Assembly: GCA_900548675.1 (NCBI GenBank)
Contig: URLJ01000012.1
Span: 1-31,979 of the forward strand
Length of the DNA stretch: 31,979 nucleotides
Direction: 5' to 3'
From: an uncultured Mollicutes bacterium
GTDB lineage: Bacteria > Bacillota_I > Bacilli_A > ML615J-28 > CAG-313
Made by a program: the position numbers and the translations under genes. The notes under the pieces are model-generated. The model saw only the letters and a program-made list of their open reading frames with translations, was not told the DNA's origin and did no database searches. Positions 1 to 7,604 of the stretch are shown here, piece after piece (position 1 is the first letter of the stretch; every line of letters begins with the position of its first letter).

Positions 1-126
1 ATAATCAACTAATTGATATTAAAAATATATAAAAATTTTTAATATTTTACTTGATTATTTATGTTTATTATATCATAAATTTAAAAATATTAATAGATAT
101 TTGTTGAAAAAGCTTCAATTTTTTTA

Positions 127-392
127 GATAAAGAACTGACAAAGGCCTTAAAACATGCTTAAAAGTTGGTAGTAATACTAATATTAAAATCCCATTGTTC
201 CTAAAATTTGAAATTAGTTCAACTCCCCAGTCTAGCCGTAAAAAACGAAGGTTCAACTCCCCGTACAGCTCTACACTTTTTGAATAAAAAAAGAGCTATT
301 TTCAGCATTTTATCATAGTAAAACTATGAATTTTTGCGAAAATAGCCTATTTTTTAAAAGTCTACAAAAGACTTTTTGACCGACTTTAATGG
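127..392 (-). repeat. tRNA-linked direct repeat, copy 1
   Basis: About 266 bp that reappear, with perhaps 10% differences, at 12406-12672 in the same orientation. Both copies abut the encoded CCA of a tRNA gene on the minus strand, and similarity stops at that CCA: the tRNA bodies themselves are unrelated. Within it, reading the minus strand away from the tRNA, come a short hairpin (AAAAGTCT/AGACTTTT), then a nested terminator-like hairpin, then about 150 bp without an open frame. Its origin is unknown; it may be a duplicated tRNA 3' trailer or a small inserted element. Confidence 0.8.
285..346 (-). terminator. Nested hairpin terminator after tRNA-Gln
   Basis: On the minus strand GCTATTTTC (346-338) pairs with GAAAATAGC (303-295) and is followed by a T-run. 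Inside the stem sits a second hairpin, CATAGT/ACTATG (328-314). The same architecture is kept in copy 2 of the repeat, where the inner loop and flanks differ. It probably ends the tRNA transcript. Confidence 0.65.
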
Positions 393-463
393 TAGGACTA
401 ACTGGATTCGAACCAGTGATGACAGGGTCAGAACCTGTTGCCTTACCACTTGGCGATAGTCCT
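390..463 (-). tRNA. tRNA-Gln (anticodon CTG)
   Basis: The minus strand folds as a cloverleaf of 71 nt plus encoded CCA (392-390). The acceptor stem is AGGACTA/TAGTCCT, the anticodon stem ACAGG/CCTGT with loop TTCTGAC (anticodon CTG, reads CAG), and the T arm ACTGG-TTCGAAT-CCAGT. The body resembles bacterial tRNA-Gln (ATCGCCAAG, GGTAAGGC). The first acceptor pair comes out as A1-U72 rather than the usual U1-A72 of bacterial tRNA-Gln; a T at position -1 faces A73. Confidence 0.93.
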
Positions 464-473
464 ATTTTTATAT

Positions 474-502
474 ATAATACCACATTTACGTAGTTTTTTC
501 AA
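474..502 (-). promoter_or_regulatory. Sigma-A-type promoter of tRNA-Gln
   Basis: On the minus strand TTGAAA (502-497), a 17-nt spacer, then TATTAT (479-474). Transcription would begin about 467, a few bases before the tRNA 5' end at 463. Confidence 0.7.
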
Positions 503-527
503 ATTATAAACTAAGTTTATTGAAAAT

Positions 528-562
528 AAACGTCTAGGTTTCTATAAGCCTAGACGTTTTTT
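528..562 (-). terminator. Terminator of the sigma/anti-sigma operon
   Basis: Inverted repeat AAACGTCTAGG/CCTAGACGTTT just beyond the stop of the anti-sigma gene. On the minus strand it is followed by a mixed ATTTTC tail, on the plus strand by TTTTTT. No plus-strand gene lies upstream, so the minus-strand role is preferred. Confidence 0.6.
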
Positions 563-567
563 GGAGA

Positions 568-1911
568 TTATTTATCACTATTAAGAAGATTACTTTTTCT
601 AGTTTGCATAACACTATTAATATACTCTATGCATTCACTATATTCTTTAATAAAGTTTAACGATTGTTGGGTTTTGTACTCATTTAATGCTTCATTACTA
701 TTCAAAATATTATCAATTGTGATACTGTCAACAACATCTTTTAATTTTTCTTTAACATCATTTAAATTTTTAAAAATGTTGCTCGCTTCATCTAAAACAC
801 TATTATAAACATCATCAATGTTTTGTTTTATTACTTTTAGATTTACTTCTAATGTTTTATATTGTTCCTCAAAAGCACTTAAAATTATTTCTTCTAATTT
901 TACATATTCACCATTTTGTTTTTTAATGGCGATTAATTTCTTTTGCTGAATTATCTCTTCTTTTTTATCATTAAGCATTTTTAAGGTCTTTTGGTATAAG
1001 GAATCACTATCAATAGTTAATTCTTTATACTCATTTTGTAGTTTAGAATACGTATCAATTAGTAAATTGTAAAAATAATCATATTGCGAAATTAAACTAC
1101 TATAAGTATTATCTAACGTTTTAAGATTATTATAGTATGCATTTTCAACCATTTTAATTGCATTTTGCTTTTTGGTCTCAAGATACATTTTTTCGAGATC
1201 AACACTATTAATTTCGGCCACTTCATTATGATAATCACTAATAACCTTAATGATAGCGTCATAACTCATATGACTAATTTTTTCGATTGTTAAAGTAGGA
1301 TCAACTGAAGCAGCGTATTGTTTTAAACTATCGACACTCTTTCCTTCCTTATAATATACATTCAAACTTTTTTCTTTACTATCACTTATTGAAGTTATCG
1401 ATTCATTAATCGTTTTTTGGATTTTTTTGATAATGTCATCTTTATCATTAGTGATTGATATTGTCATATCACTGAGCGCTAAATTATTGTTAAGATAACC
1501 CATGTTAGTTTCAATTTCAATTATTTTTGAAAGCACTTCTGTAATATTTTTACCTTTTAAATCCTCCTCAAGGATTACCATTTTGCCTTCATCATTTAAT
1601 CCTTTTATCGATATTACCTCGTTTTTTTCATTTATAACCATTTCTATTTCTGGATTTACGTCTATTTCAATAATTGCTGAATATTGTTCAACTTTATTAG
1701 TTGAAAATATCAATACAATACCTACTACTATAAAAAGTGCGATACAAGCAAAACATGAGGTAAATTTAAACAAGTTTTTCTTAAAAAAACTAACTTTACT
1801 ATGGCTGTTTAAAGCAACATTTTTAAATATTTTTTCTTTTAAGTTATCACTTGGCTCATAATCAGGTTTTTTATTGATATTATTTTTTATATATTTTTCA
1901 AATCTATCCAT
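568..1911 (-). CDS. RsgI-like membrane anti-sigma factor
   Basis: A 447-aa protein with a cytoplasmic N-terminus (about 1-45), one membrane segment (about 51-70), and an outer part that opens with an RsgI middle-domain motif, IEIDVNPEIEMVINE, followed by VISIKGLNDEG. The rest is long, polar and helical, likely coiled coil. In RsgI proteins the Asn-Pro bond in this motif is a site of self-cleavage during transmembrane signalling; here it would be N86-P87. The start at 1911 is chosen because GAAAGG precedes it by about 8 nt and its ATG overlaps the sigma-factor stop by 8 bp; the open frame runs further upstream but lies inside the sigma gene. It probably holds the adjacent ECF sigma factor inactive until an envelope signal is sensed. 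The N-terminal sigma-binding region is not recognisable by motif, so that role rests on context plus the outer domain. The outer part is paralogous to the lipoprotein at 2580-3815. Confidence 0.8.
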   Translation of the reverse strand: MDRFEKYIKNNINKKPDYEPSDNLKEKIFKNVALNSHSKVSFFKKNLFKFTSCFACIALFIVVGIVLIFSTNKVEQYSAIIEIDVNPEIEMVINEKNEVISIKGLNDEGKMVILEEDLKGKNITEVLSKIIEIETNMGYLNNNLALSDMTISITNDKDDIIKKIQKTINESITSISDSKEKSLNVYYKEGKSVDSLKQYAASVDPTLTIEKISHMSYDAIIKVISDYHNEVAEINSVDLEKMYLETKKQNAIKMVENAYYNNLKTLDNTYSSLISQYDYFYNLLIDTYSKLQNEYKELTIDSDSLYQKTLKMLNDKKEEIIQQKKLIAIKKQNGEYVKLEEIILSAFEEQYKTLEVNLKVIKQNIDDVYNSVLDEASNIFKNLNDVKEKLKDVVDSITIDNILNSNEALNEYKTQQSLNFIKEYSECIEYINSVMQTRKSNLLNSDK

Positions 1912-2407
1912 TTTTACACACCTTTCGTAATTTTTCGATTCCATCGTAATACAATCCCTGTACTTGGCCAATGGTCATATCCAAAGTTAGGGATATTTCT
2001 TTAAACTTATAATCATAAATAAAGCGCAAAATCATGATTCTTACAGTAACTTCATCAAGAAATTCCTCAAATAAATCTATCATATCTTGATGACCATCGT
2101 TGCTGCTTTTGGCATTATTCACACTTTCTTCATCAGTAAGGCTATTCTCATCTTTTATTCTCGTAACATAATTACATGCAGTGTTACGAGCTATAGCACA
2201 AATCCACTCTTTGAATTTTCCTTTATCATTGTAGTTTTCAATACTATTTAATATTTTTAAGAAAACTTCGTTCGTTATATCTTCGGCATCTTCTTTTGAA
2301 CGTGTATACGAGTAAGCTATATGATAAATTAGTTTAACATAGTCGTCGTATAGTTTATTAAAGGCCTCTTCATCTTTATCTTTTAACTTCTCGTAAAAAC
2401 TTTTCAT
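1904..2407 (-). CDS. ECF-type RNA polymerase sigma factor
   Basis: A 167-aa protein of normal ECF length. Region 2 covers about 10-75 (YVKLIYHIAYSYTR, then EDAEDITNEVFLKI, then FKEWICAIARNTACNYV), a short linker follows, and region 4 covers about 110-165 (VRIMILRFIYDYKFKEI, then TIGQVQGLYYDGIEKLRK as the helix-turn-helix). There is no extra C-terminal domain. The start at 2407 has AAAGGA upstream. Its stop overlaps the start of the anti-sigma gene (ATGGATAG), the usual coupling of sigma and anti-sigma synthesis. A 21-bp block upstream, at 2424-2444, is repeated exactly ahead of the lipoprotein gene and may be its own target promoter. Confidence 0.92.
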   Translation of the reverse strand: MKSFYEKLKDKDEEAFNKLYDDYVKLIYHIAYSYTRSKEDAEDITNEVFLKILNSIENYNDKGKFKEWICAIARNTACNYVTRIKDENSLTDEESVNNAKSSNDGHQDMIDLFEEFLDEVTVRIMILRFIYDYKFKEISLTLDMTIGQVQGLYYDGIEKLRKVCKNG

Positions 2408-2423
2408 GCTAAAGATTTCCTTT

Positions 2424-2444
2424 CATTATACATAACACAAAAAA
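2424..2444 (-). promoter_or_regulatory. Shared upstream block, sigma-factor gene
   Basis: 21 bp identical to 3853-3873. On the minus strand it reads T-run, then TGTGTTATGTATAATG. It contains a TATAAT-like hexamer and lies 17 nt ahead of the sigma start codon. It is either a shared housekeeping -10 region or the promoter recognised by the sigma factor itself; sequence alone does not decide. Confidence 0.55.
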
Positions 2445-2510
2445 TGTCAAAATTATTCCATTATTTATTTTATTATAACATATTTTCTATAAAACTTATA
2501 CAAAAATACT

Positions 2511-2548
2511 AAAAAGGTGAAAAACTTCTAATTCGCTTTTCACCTTTC
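2511..2548 (-). terminator. Terminator after the lipoprotein gene
   Basis: On the minus strand AAAGGTGAAAA and TTTTTCACCTTT form a long stem with a loop of about 12 nt, followed by a short T-run. It lies 32 bp after the stop of the lipoprotein gene, isolating it from the sigma operon. Confidence 0.7.
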
Positions 2549-2579
2549 CCCTAACACTATTTTTTTAAAATAGCTTATT

Positions 2580-3815
2580 TTATTTGTTTTCTTTATTCAA
2601 ACTAGAATCTAAAATAGATTTTTTCAAAGCATCTTTTTGAGCGATTAAAGCTGCTTGTGCTTTTTCTAAATCATCCTTATGAGCTGCTTCAAAGTCTTCA
2701 AAGAACTTATCTTTAGCAGCATTCATAGCGGCTTCAATTTCGCTCGTTTTAGTTTTTAAAACACTATTAAAATCAAAACTTGCTAATAGTTTATCAACTT
2801 CATCAAATTGTTTTTCAACATTTTTTAATGTAGCAATAAGAGCATCAAGGCTCTTTACAGCAGCATTACCTGCTTCAACATAAGCTTGTTCCATTTTTTC
2901 ATATGCATCTTTTAATTCAGCAAGTTTAATTTCCGCAGTTACTTTTAAATCACCAATTTCAAGACTTGCAACATATGATCTTTGTTCAAGATATTCGATT
3001 TTAGCTGCACGCATTTCTACAAGAGCTTTTTGATAAGCTGAATCTGGAGAAATTAAAGTATCATATTTTAAGTTTTCAAGTGTAGTTACAGCAGCGCGAT
3101 ATTGATCAACTACTTTTTTATAAGCAGCATATACAGTGCCATATACACTACCTAACTCTTCAATAATTTTAACTGTTTCTTCTCTTTCAGCAAAACTTAT
3201 TTCATACTCTTTGGCTTCAAAGTATAATTTTTTCATATCTTCAGAAATAAGTATAGCTGTTTCCATTCTTGCAACTGACAAAGCTTTTAATAAATCCTTT
3301 TCAGACATTGCTTCTACTTCTTCTTCAGTAAAAGTAGAATTATCCAAAACTAATTGCTTTAATTCTGCTATTGCAAGAGCATTAATTTGTTCTATATTTG
3401 CTTTAATGCCACTTTTATCAAAGTAGTCTTTAGCAGCATTTTTTACTTTGTTAGCTAATTCATTAGCGTATTCCGTGTTACCTGAAACAGAAATTTTAAC
3501 ATTGTTATCGCTAACAGTTGTTTCGCCTTTAACGATGTAACCTGTTTCTGTACAAACATTTACGATAATTTTAGTAGCTTCTTCTACATCTTTACCAACG
3601 ATTGCTTCGCCAGCTATTATAATACTACCATCATCATTTAATGCAGATACAGATATAACTTTCTGTTCTTCATCAACCATTAATTCGATACTAGGGTTAA
3701 TGTCTACTGTTACTCTTGATAATTCTGCTTCTGTTTTTTTACCACAAGAAGTAGCTATTAAAGCAAACATTCCCACAATCATAATAAGACTTAAACATTT
3801 AAAAACTTTTTTCAT
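2580..3815 (-). CDS. Lipoprotein paralogue of the RsgI-like outer domain
   Basis: A 411-aa protein. A signal peptide with lipobox ALIATSC (lipidated Cys about 24) is followed almost at once by the RsgI motif VDINPSIELMVDEE (N40-P41) and VISVSALNDDGS, then about 330 residues of charged, mostly helical sequence. It aligns along most of its length with the outer part of the anti-sigma protein at 568-1911 (for example SPDSAYQKAL against SDSLYQKTL), but lacks the cytoplasmic and transmembrane parts. It cannot bind the sigma factor directly; it may be a co-sensor, decoy or ligand-binding partner outside the cell. It has its own terminator and the same 21-bp upstream block as the sigma gene, so the two are probably co-regulated. 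The function is inferred from paralogy and context only. Confidence 0.8.
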   Translation of the reverse strand: MKKVFKCLSLIMIVGMFALIATSCGKKTEAELSRVTVDINPSIELMVDEEQKVISVSALNDDGSIIIAGEAIVGKDVEEATKIIVNVCTETGYIVKGETTVSDNNVKISVSGNTEYANELANKVKNAAKDYFDKSGIKANIEQINALAIAELKQLVLDNSTFTEEEVEAMSEKDLLKALSVARMETAILISEDMKKLYFEAKEYEISFAEREETVKIIEELGSVYGTVYAAYKKVVDQYRAAVTTLENLKYDTLISPDSAYQKALVEMRAAKIEYLEQRSYVASLEIGDLKVTAEIKLAELKDAYEKMEQAYVEAGNAAVKSLDALIATLKNVEKQFDEVDKLLASFDFNSVLKTKTSEIEAAMNAAKDKFFEDFEAAHKDDLEKAQAALIAQKDALKKSILDSSLNKENK

Positions 3816-3852
3816 ACTTTTCTTCCTTTCAAATTAGTAAGTTTTCTATTTA

Positions 3853-3873
3853 CATTATACATAACACAAAAAA
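3853..3873 (-). promoter_or_regulatory. Shared upstream block, lipoprotein gene
   Basis: Exact copy of 2424-2444, here 37 nt ahead of the lipoprotein start codon. The bases on both sides differ from the sigma copy, so the identity is local and probably functional. Confidence 0.55.
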
Positions 3874-3975
3874 ATTAAATTTTATTCTAAATTTTTTTAT
3901 TTTTATTTAAAAATATCTTCTTCATCTATAAAATAGTGAGATACCGAAAAACATGCTATTTTATTACCGAGCATA

Positions 3976-4899
3976 TTAGCATAGGCTATTTGCTTTTCTA
4001 AACGTTTTTTTTGATGTATATCCATCGCTAGCAAATAATTCAATATTAAGAATGAAATTTGCTTTTGAATATTTTAGGCACTTCTCTCTTATTTTAGTAT
4101 TTCTTTCAAAAATTTCTTTATACTCTCTTTCTTTAGGATCGGCCTCACAACCACCAAAACCATCTTGAATCATAAAATAATCTATTTCTCTAAAATTTAC
4201 ATTTTTAAAGAAATTTTCCCATTCAGTTACACAATTTTTATGATTTTTTAAAAAAGCTGAAGAATTAAAAGGGGAAATATAAAATGGCATTTGAGGATTA
4301 ATGCTGTTAATATCTTCGAGTAATTTATTTAAGTGTTTTGACCAGCTTTTATAGTAACTATGCGGGTTTGAAAACATCTCATTAGCATAATAAATACCAT
4401 CTATTTCGTACTTTGTCAATATTTCTTTTAACACATTTGATTCTTCTTCGTAAAAAACATTCATTACGTCACTACGATATCCATGATCTTGATAACTCCA
4501 CCAATATGAGTCATTCGGTAGACCTACTATAATTTTTATATTAAAGTGCTTTGCAGCTTTTAGCATTTTCTCTAAAAAATCATTATATTTTTTGGGAAAA
4601 TTAATCAAAGAATCATAATAACATACTTCAGGTGTACCATTATCAAATTTAGCTATATTTTGAATAATAAGTGTATCAATTCCAATATTATTTAGTTTAG
4701 TGAAATGTTCAAAAATGTCTTCCTCATTTTTTTCATAGAAGGCCCATGGTTGTAAAAAGTCAATTGTTGGTTTGTTATCATTTTCGTAAAAAGTTTCTTT
4801 TTTAGTGCATCCAAATAAGAGGACAAAAAGCACTATGGCGCTGATGCTGAACATAATGCTTTTCATTGTTTTAAAGTTTTTATTTTTCATTGGTTTCAC
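3976..4899 (-). CDS. DUF4434-like lipoprotein, C-terminus frameshifted
   Basis: A lipoprotein signal (VLFVLLFGC) leads into an apparent TIM-barrel domain of the DUF4434/glycoside-hydrolase-like type: FLQPWAFY, GIDTLIIQNI, IKIIVGLPNDSYWW, IDGIYYANEMFSNPH, MPFYISPFNSS, IDYFMIQDGFGG, NFILNIELFASDG. The open frame ends abruptly after TSKK. One base less in an 8-A tract (4005-4012) continues the frame to a stop at 3903, adding KRLEKQIAYANMLGNK then IACFSVSHYF, which reads as the missing last helix and strand. The start is GTG at 4899 or ATG at 4890, both inside the end of the upstream transporter gene, so the two are co-transcribed. It probably acts on or binds a carbohydrate at the cell surface; the substrate is unknown. 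Confidence 0.7.
   Translation of the reverse strand: MKPMKNKNFKTMKSIMFSISAIVLFVLLFGCTKKETFYENDNKPTIDFLQPWAFYEKNEEDIFEHFTKLNNIGIDTLIIQNIAKFDNGTPEVCYYDSLINFPKKYNDFLEKMLKAAKHFNIKIIVGLPNDSYWWSYQDHGYRSDVMNVFYEEESNVLKEILTKYEIDGIYYANEMFSNPHSYYKSWSKHLNKLLEDINSINPQMPFYISPFNSSAFLKNHKNCVTEWENFFKNVNFREIDYFMIQDGFGGCEADPKEREYKEIFERNTKIREKCLKYSKANFILNIELFASDGYTSKKTFRKANSLC
4005..4012 (-). other. 8-A homopolymer frameshift site
   Basis: Eight consecutive T on the plus strand (A on the coding strand) near the 3' end of the DUF4434-like gene. Seven A would restore a longer, plausible C-terminus. It may be a true mutation, a slippage switch, ribosomal frameshifting or a sequencing/assembly error. Confidence 0.7.
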
Positions 4900-5467
4900 T
4901 TATCTTGCATGCCTTAGATAATAATATGATAATAAGTGGAACTAAAATTGCTTGAACAACAATTCCAACTAATCCTGTAATTATTTGTCCATATACAAGA
5001 CCTACGTTAAGTACAGTATAGTTGCTAAATACAGCAACAGCAAGTATAAATACTAGTCTTCCCACAACTTGTGTAGTTAAAACAGCAGGGAAAGCTAAAA
5101 TAGGATTTTTAGCTATTTTAGAACTCATCAAACCACTTATCAAACCAAATACTGCAAGTTCGACAACCATAAATGGTAATCTAGTAAGAGCAGGCATAGG
5201 AACACCACCCCCAAGTGTTAATAAATAACTTGCTAGAGGACTTAAAACACCAATCATAATTCCCCATTTATAACCTAAAATACATCCACCGATAATTACT
5301 GGTAAATACATAGGTAGTAATAACATTCCGCCTTTTGAACCTACAACAAGGTGAACCAATTGTGGTAAAATAACTGAAGCAGCTATTAAAGCAGTACTAA
5401 TTAATGTTTTGATAGTAATTTTTGTTTTAACAGCTATTTTTTTTCTTTCAAGTAGTTTTTCAATCAT
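4880..5467 (-). CDS. ECF transporter S component (vitamin uptake)
   Basis: A 195-aa, six-helix hydrophobic protein with features of the substrate-binding S subunits of energy-coupling-factor transporters: an N-terminal ALIAAS motif in helix 1, LLPMYLPVIIGGCILGYKWG, and PMPALTRLPFMVVELAVFG. It would bind a vitamin or similar small molecule and dock on a shared EcfA/A'/T module encoded elsewhere. Substrate is not identifiable; no riboswitch was seen in the 44-nt leader. A strong AAGGAGAG precedes the ATG. Its 3' end overlaps the DUF4434-like gene, which may release or bind the transported compound. Confidence 0.8.
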   Translation of the reverse strand: MIEKLLERKKIAVKTKITIKTLISTALIAASVILPQLVHLVVGSKGGMLLLPMYLPVIIGGCILGYKWGIMIGVLSPLASYLLTLGGGVPMPALTRLPFMVVELAVFGLISGLMSSKIAKNPILAFPAVLTTQVVGRLVFILAVAVFSNYTVLNVGLVYGQIITGLVGIVVQAILVPLIIILLSKACKISETNEK

Positions 5468-5517
5468 TATGTACTCTCCTTTTTAAAACACTATTAAACT
5501 TACCTTTTTACTTCTAC

Positions 5518-5526
5518 ATTATATCA
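5518..5526 (-). promoter_or_regulatory. Extended -10 promoter of the S-component gene
   Basis: The minus strand reads TGATATAAT, a TG-extended -10 box, about 50 bp upstream of the start codon. No good -35 is present, as is common with extended -10 promoters. Confidence 0.5.
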
Positions 5527-5752
5527 CAAATCTATGAATTTGTTTTGGAATACACTTTTCTTGTGTAAATAATCTTATGAATAAATTTTTCTATGTATAT
5601 TATCTTAATCAAGATTTTTAAAACAAACCATTTGTTTTATAGTCATTTAAATGTGCTTTAGGATAAATTAATATCATAAGCTTTATTCTTTTAATTCTTG
5701 GGTTGTATGAACACATTTAAATAAATAAAAAAATTATTTATTTTCTTTTTGC

Positions 5753-5973
5753 TTAATTTATTATTCTCTTAATTTCGTTGTTTAATTTTTTTAAAATCCC
5801 AATTTCTTGATTAGTAAAGCCAATTATTTTGCTTCTATATAAACATTATGATTTTTGATGTCATACGAATAGTCCAACTAATGTCCATCTCAAGTCGTGA
5901 AAAGTTCTTAGTCAAAATTTTAAATTCATAAGCATATTCATCTTTGCTTTCAATTTTCTTCTTTCTCCATCAT
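5753..5973 (-). pseudogene. Decayed small gene (about 70-80 codons)
   Basis: A good ribosome site (GGAAAGGAG) precedes ATGATG at 5973-5968, but the frame stops after eight codons. Shifting frame once gives KKIESKDEYAYEFKILTKNF then SRLEMDISWTIRMTSKII, and shifting again gives IIGFTNQEIGILKKLNNEIK to a stop at 5753. A coherent small helical protein broken by at least two indels is the best reading. Family not recognised. It fills part of the 624-bp gap between the XRE gene and the transporter gene; the remainder (5527-5752) shows nothing but AT-rich DNA. Confidence 0.5.
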
Positions 5974-6044
5974 ACGCTCCTTTCCTAAATAATTCAAGTA
6001 ATTATGGACTAAAAATATTATTAAGTGCAGAAAGAAGAGAAAGT

Positions 6045-6083
6045 AAAAAACCAGCTAACCTAATTTAAATATGGATTAACTGA
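6045..6083 (-). terminator. Terminator after the XRE regulator gene
   Basis: On the minus strand CAGTTAATCC pairs (one wobble, one bulge) with GGTTAGCTG and is followed by TTTTTT. It begins about 10 bp after the stop codon at 6092. Confidence 0.6.
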
Positions 6084-6091
6084 CTTGATGA

Positions 6092-7183
6092 TTAATTATA
6101 TTGTTTTTTATATTTTGCTAATTCTTCTAATAATTTTATATATTCTTCATTGCCTTTTAATTTAACAAAATCTCCACGTTGTAAATCATTCCAAAGGGTA
6201 AAAGATTCATTACCATATGTTTTTGTATTACCTGAATATGAAATTTGTTCTCTATCATCTTCAATGTGATTAAATAACAAAGATGTATGTTTAAAAACTT
6301 TTGGTCTACTATCACTTTCTACAGCACATTCACAACATATTTTGATATGATGTAATGCCTTTTCTATATTATCTAATTTTAAATAATCAATTGCAATAAA
6401 TCTATTTACTGTTTTTATGTACCATAATACTTGTATTGGGAAATCCTTGTTTTCAAACATTATTTGACAAACTTGGTTAAATTTATTTAATGCAATTACC
6501 ATTTCTTTTAGTGAATAAGTTTCATTTTTTCTCATATCCATAAGTTGATTCCAGAAATCACCTATAATACCACATATTTCTAGTTGGCAATATTTTGTCA
6601 ATTCATCCCCATCTAGCATATATGACGAATAATAGTCTTTCTTAAGTTTTGGTTTAATATAATTATTAAATATATCTTTTAATTTTATTTTATCTTTTTT
6701 ATGTAAGTATAACCAAAATAACTTATCATATGCTTTATCTTTTATCTCTTCATCATACGAAAGTCTAACAAGTCGTTCAAGCACTTCAATTCCTTCATCA
6801 ATTATTGATTTATCTTCATTATGTGCCGCACTACAAGAATCTGCATACATAAGTTGAACCTTTTCAATATGTGGGTATTTTTCATACATTTTTTTCATAT
6901 ATTCATAACACCCAACATTATCACCCTTTTTATTATATTTTCGATAAGTTTCATTTATTTCTTCTACTATTCTATCATTTTTAAATTTATCAGTACCTAA
7001 CAAATAGTCAACTGTAACATTGAACACATTTGCTATAAGTGGTAGCAAAGTAATATCAGGATAACTTACTGATGTCTCCCATCTTGATACTGCTTGTGTT
7101 GATACACCTAAATATTCTGCAAGTTCCTCCTGAGACATCTTTTTCTTTTGTCTTAGTTCTTTTATTATTGAACCTATATTCAT
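6092..7183 (-). CDS. XRE-family regulator with helical C-terminal domain
   Basis: A 363-aa protein. Residues 4-60 are a Cro/CI-type helix-turn-helix (IKELRQKKKMSQEELAEYLG, then VSTQAVSRWETSVSYPD and LLPLIANVFNVTVDYLLG). The remaining 300 residues are helical with TPR-like spacing and rich in aromatic residues; such C-terminal domains often bind a peptide or a partner protein. There is no catalytic motif. The start at 7183 has AAAGGAGA upstream. It is transcribed alone, with its own terminator, and a palindrome at 7209-7225 just ahead of it is a plausible autoregulatory site. The target genes are unknown. Confidence 0.85.
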   Translation of the reverse strand: MNIGSIIKELRQKKKMSQEELAEYLGVSTQAVSRWETSVSYPDITLLPLIANVFNVTVDYLLGTDKFKNDRIVEEINETYRKYNKKGDNVGCYEYMKKMYEKYPHIEKVQLMYADSCSAAHNEDKSIIDEGIEVLERLVRLSYDEEIKDKAYDKLFWLYLHKKDKIKLKDIFNNYIKPKLKKDYYSSYMLDGDELTKYCQLEICGIIGDFWNQLMDMRKNETYSLKEMVIALNKFNQVCQIMFENKDFPIQVLWYIKTVNRFIAIDYLKLDNIEKALHHIKICCECAVESDSRPKVFKHTSLLFNHIEDDREQISYSGNTKTYGNESFTLWNDLQRGDFVKLKGNEEYIKLLEELAKYKKQYN

Positions 7184-7208
7184 AATATTTTCTCCTTTAT
7201 TAATGTAT

Positions 7209-7225
7209 TGTAATGGCCAATTACA
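7209..7225. promoter_or_regulatory. Palindrome ahead of the XRE gene
   Basis: TGTAAT-GGCCA-ATTACA, 6-bp arms, 26 bp upstream of the XRE start codon and just downstream of a TATAAT on the minus strand. Position fits a repressor operator. Confidence 0.4.
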
Positions 7226-7457
7226 CTAATATTATATATTGTTTAATTGCGAATAACCATAACTCATTTGATGATAAAAAATCAATCAAAGCGCGATATT
7301 ACTATTATTATAATATATTTTCATAATTTTTACTAGTATTATATTGCATATTAGTTCTAATTTCTTCAATTGACTATTTTTCCTCCCACCTTAAAATACC
7401 CTATATTCAACTCTCATTAATTAAATATAACTACTAATATCTCTAGAAAATAAAAAA

Positions 7458-7477
7458 TTGTTCCAAATATGGAACAA
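7458..7477. promoter_or_regulatory. Inverted repeat between the two regulator genes
   Basis: TTGTTCCA-AATA-TGGAACAA, perfect 8-bp arms, lying in the gap 7184-7604. It has no T-run, so a protein-binding site is more likely than a terminator. The rest of this gap shows no gene. Confidence 0.35.
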
Positions 7478-7604
7478 AATTTACAAAATAGGTTGTAAAA
7501 CCTCTATATTTCTACTATAAATATGATTACTTATAGACACTTTCAAATCCCTAATTGCTACGATATCTATCTTTTTATAAGGTGTGGGGGTCTATAAGTC
7601 TTTC

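Noticed and set aside
3136..3426. Frames antisense to real genes, such as the 96-codon one inside the lipoprotein gene
   Set aside because: They lie wholly within well-supported genes, lack ribosome sites and have shadow-like composition.
5468..5526. Riboswitch in the leader of the ECF S component
   Set aside because: The leader from the predicted start site is only about 44 nt and shows no known aptamer motif.
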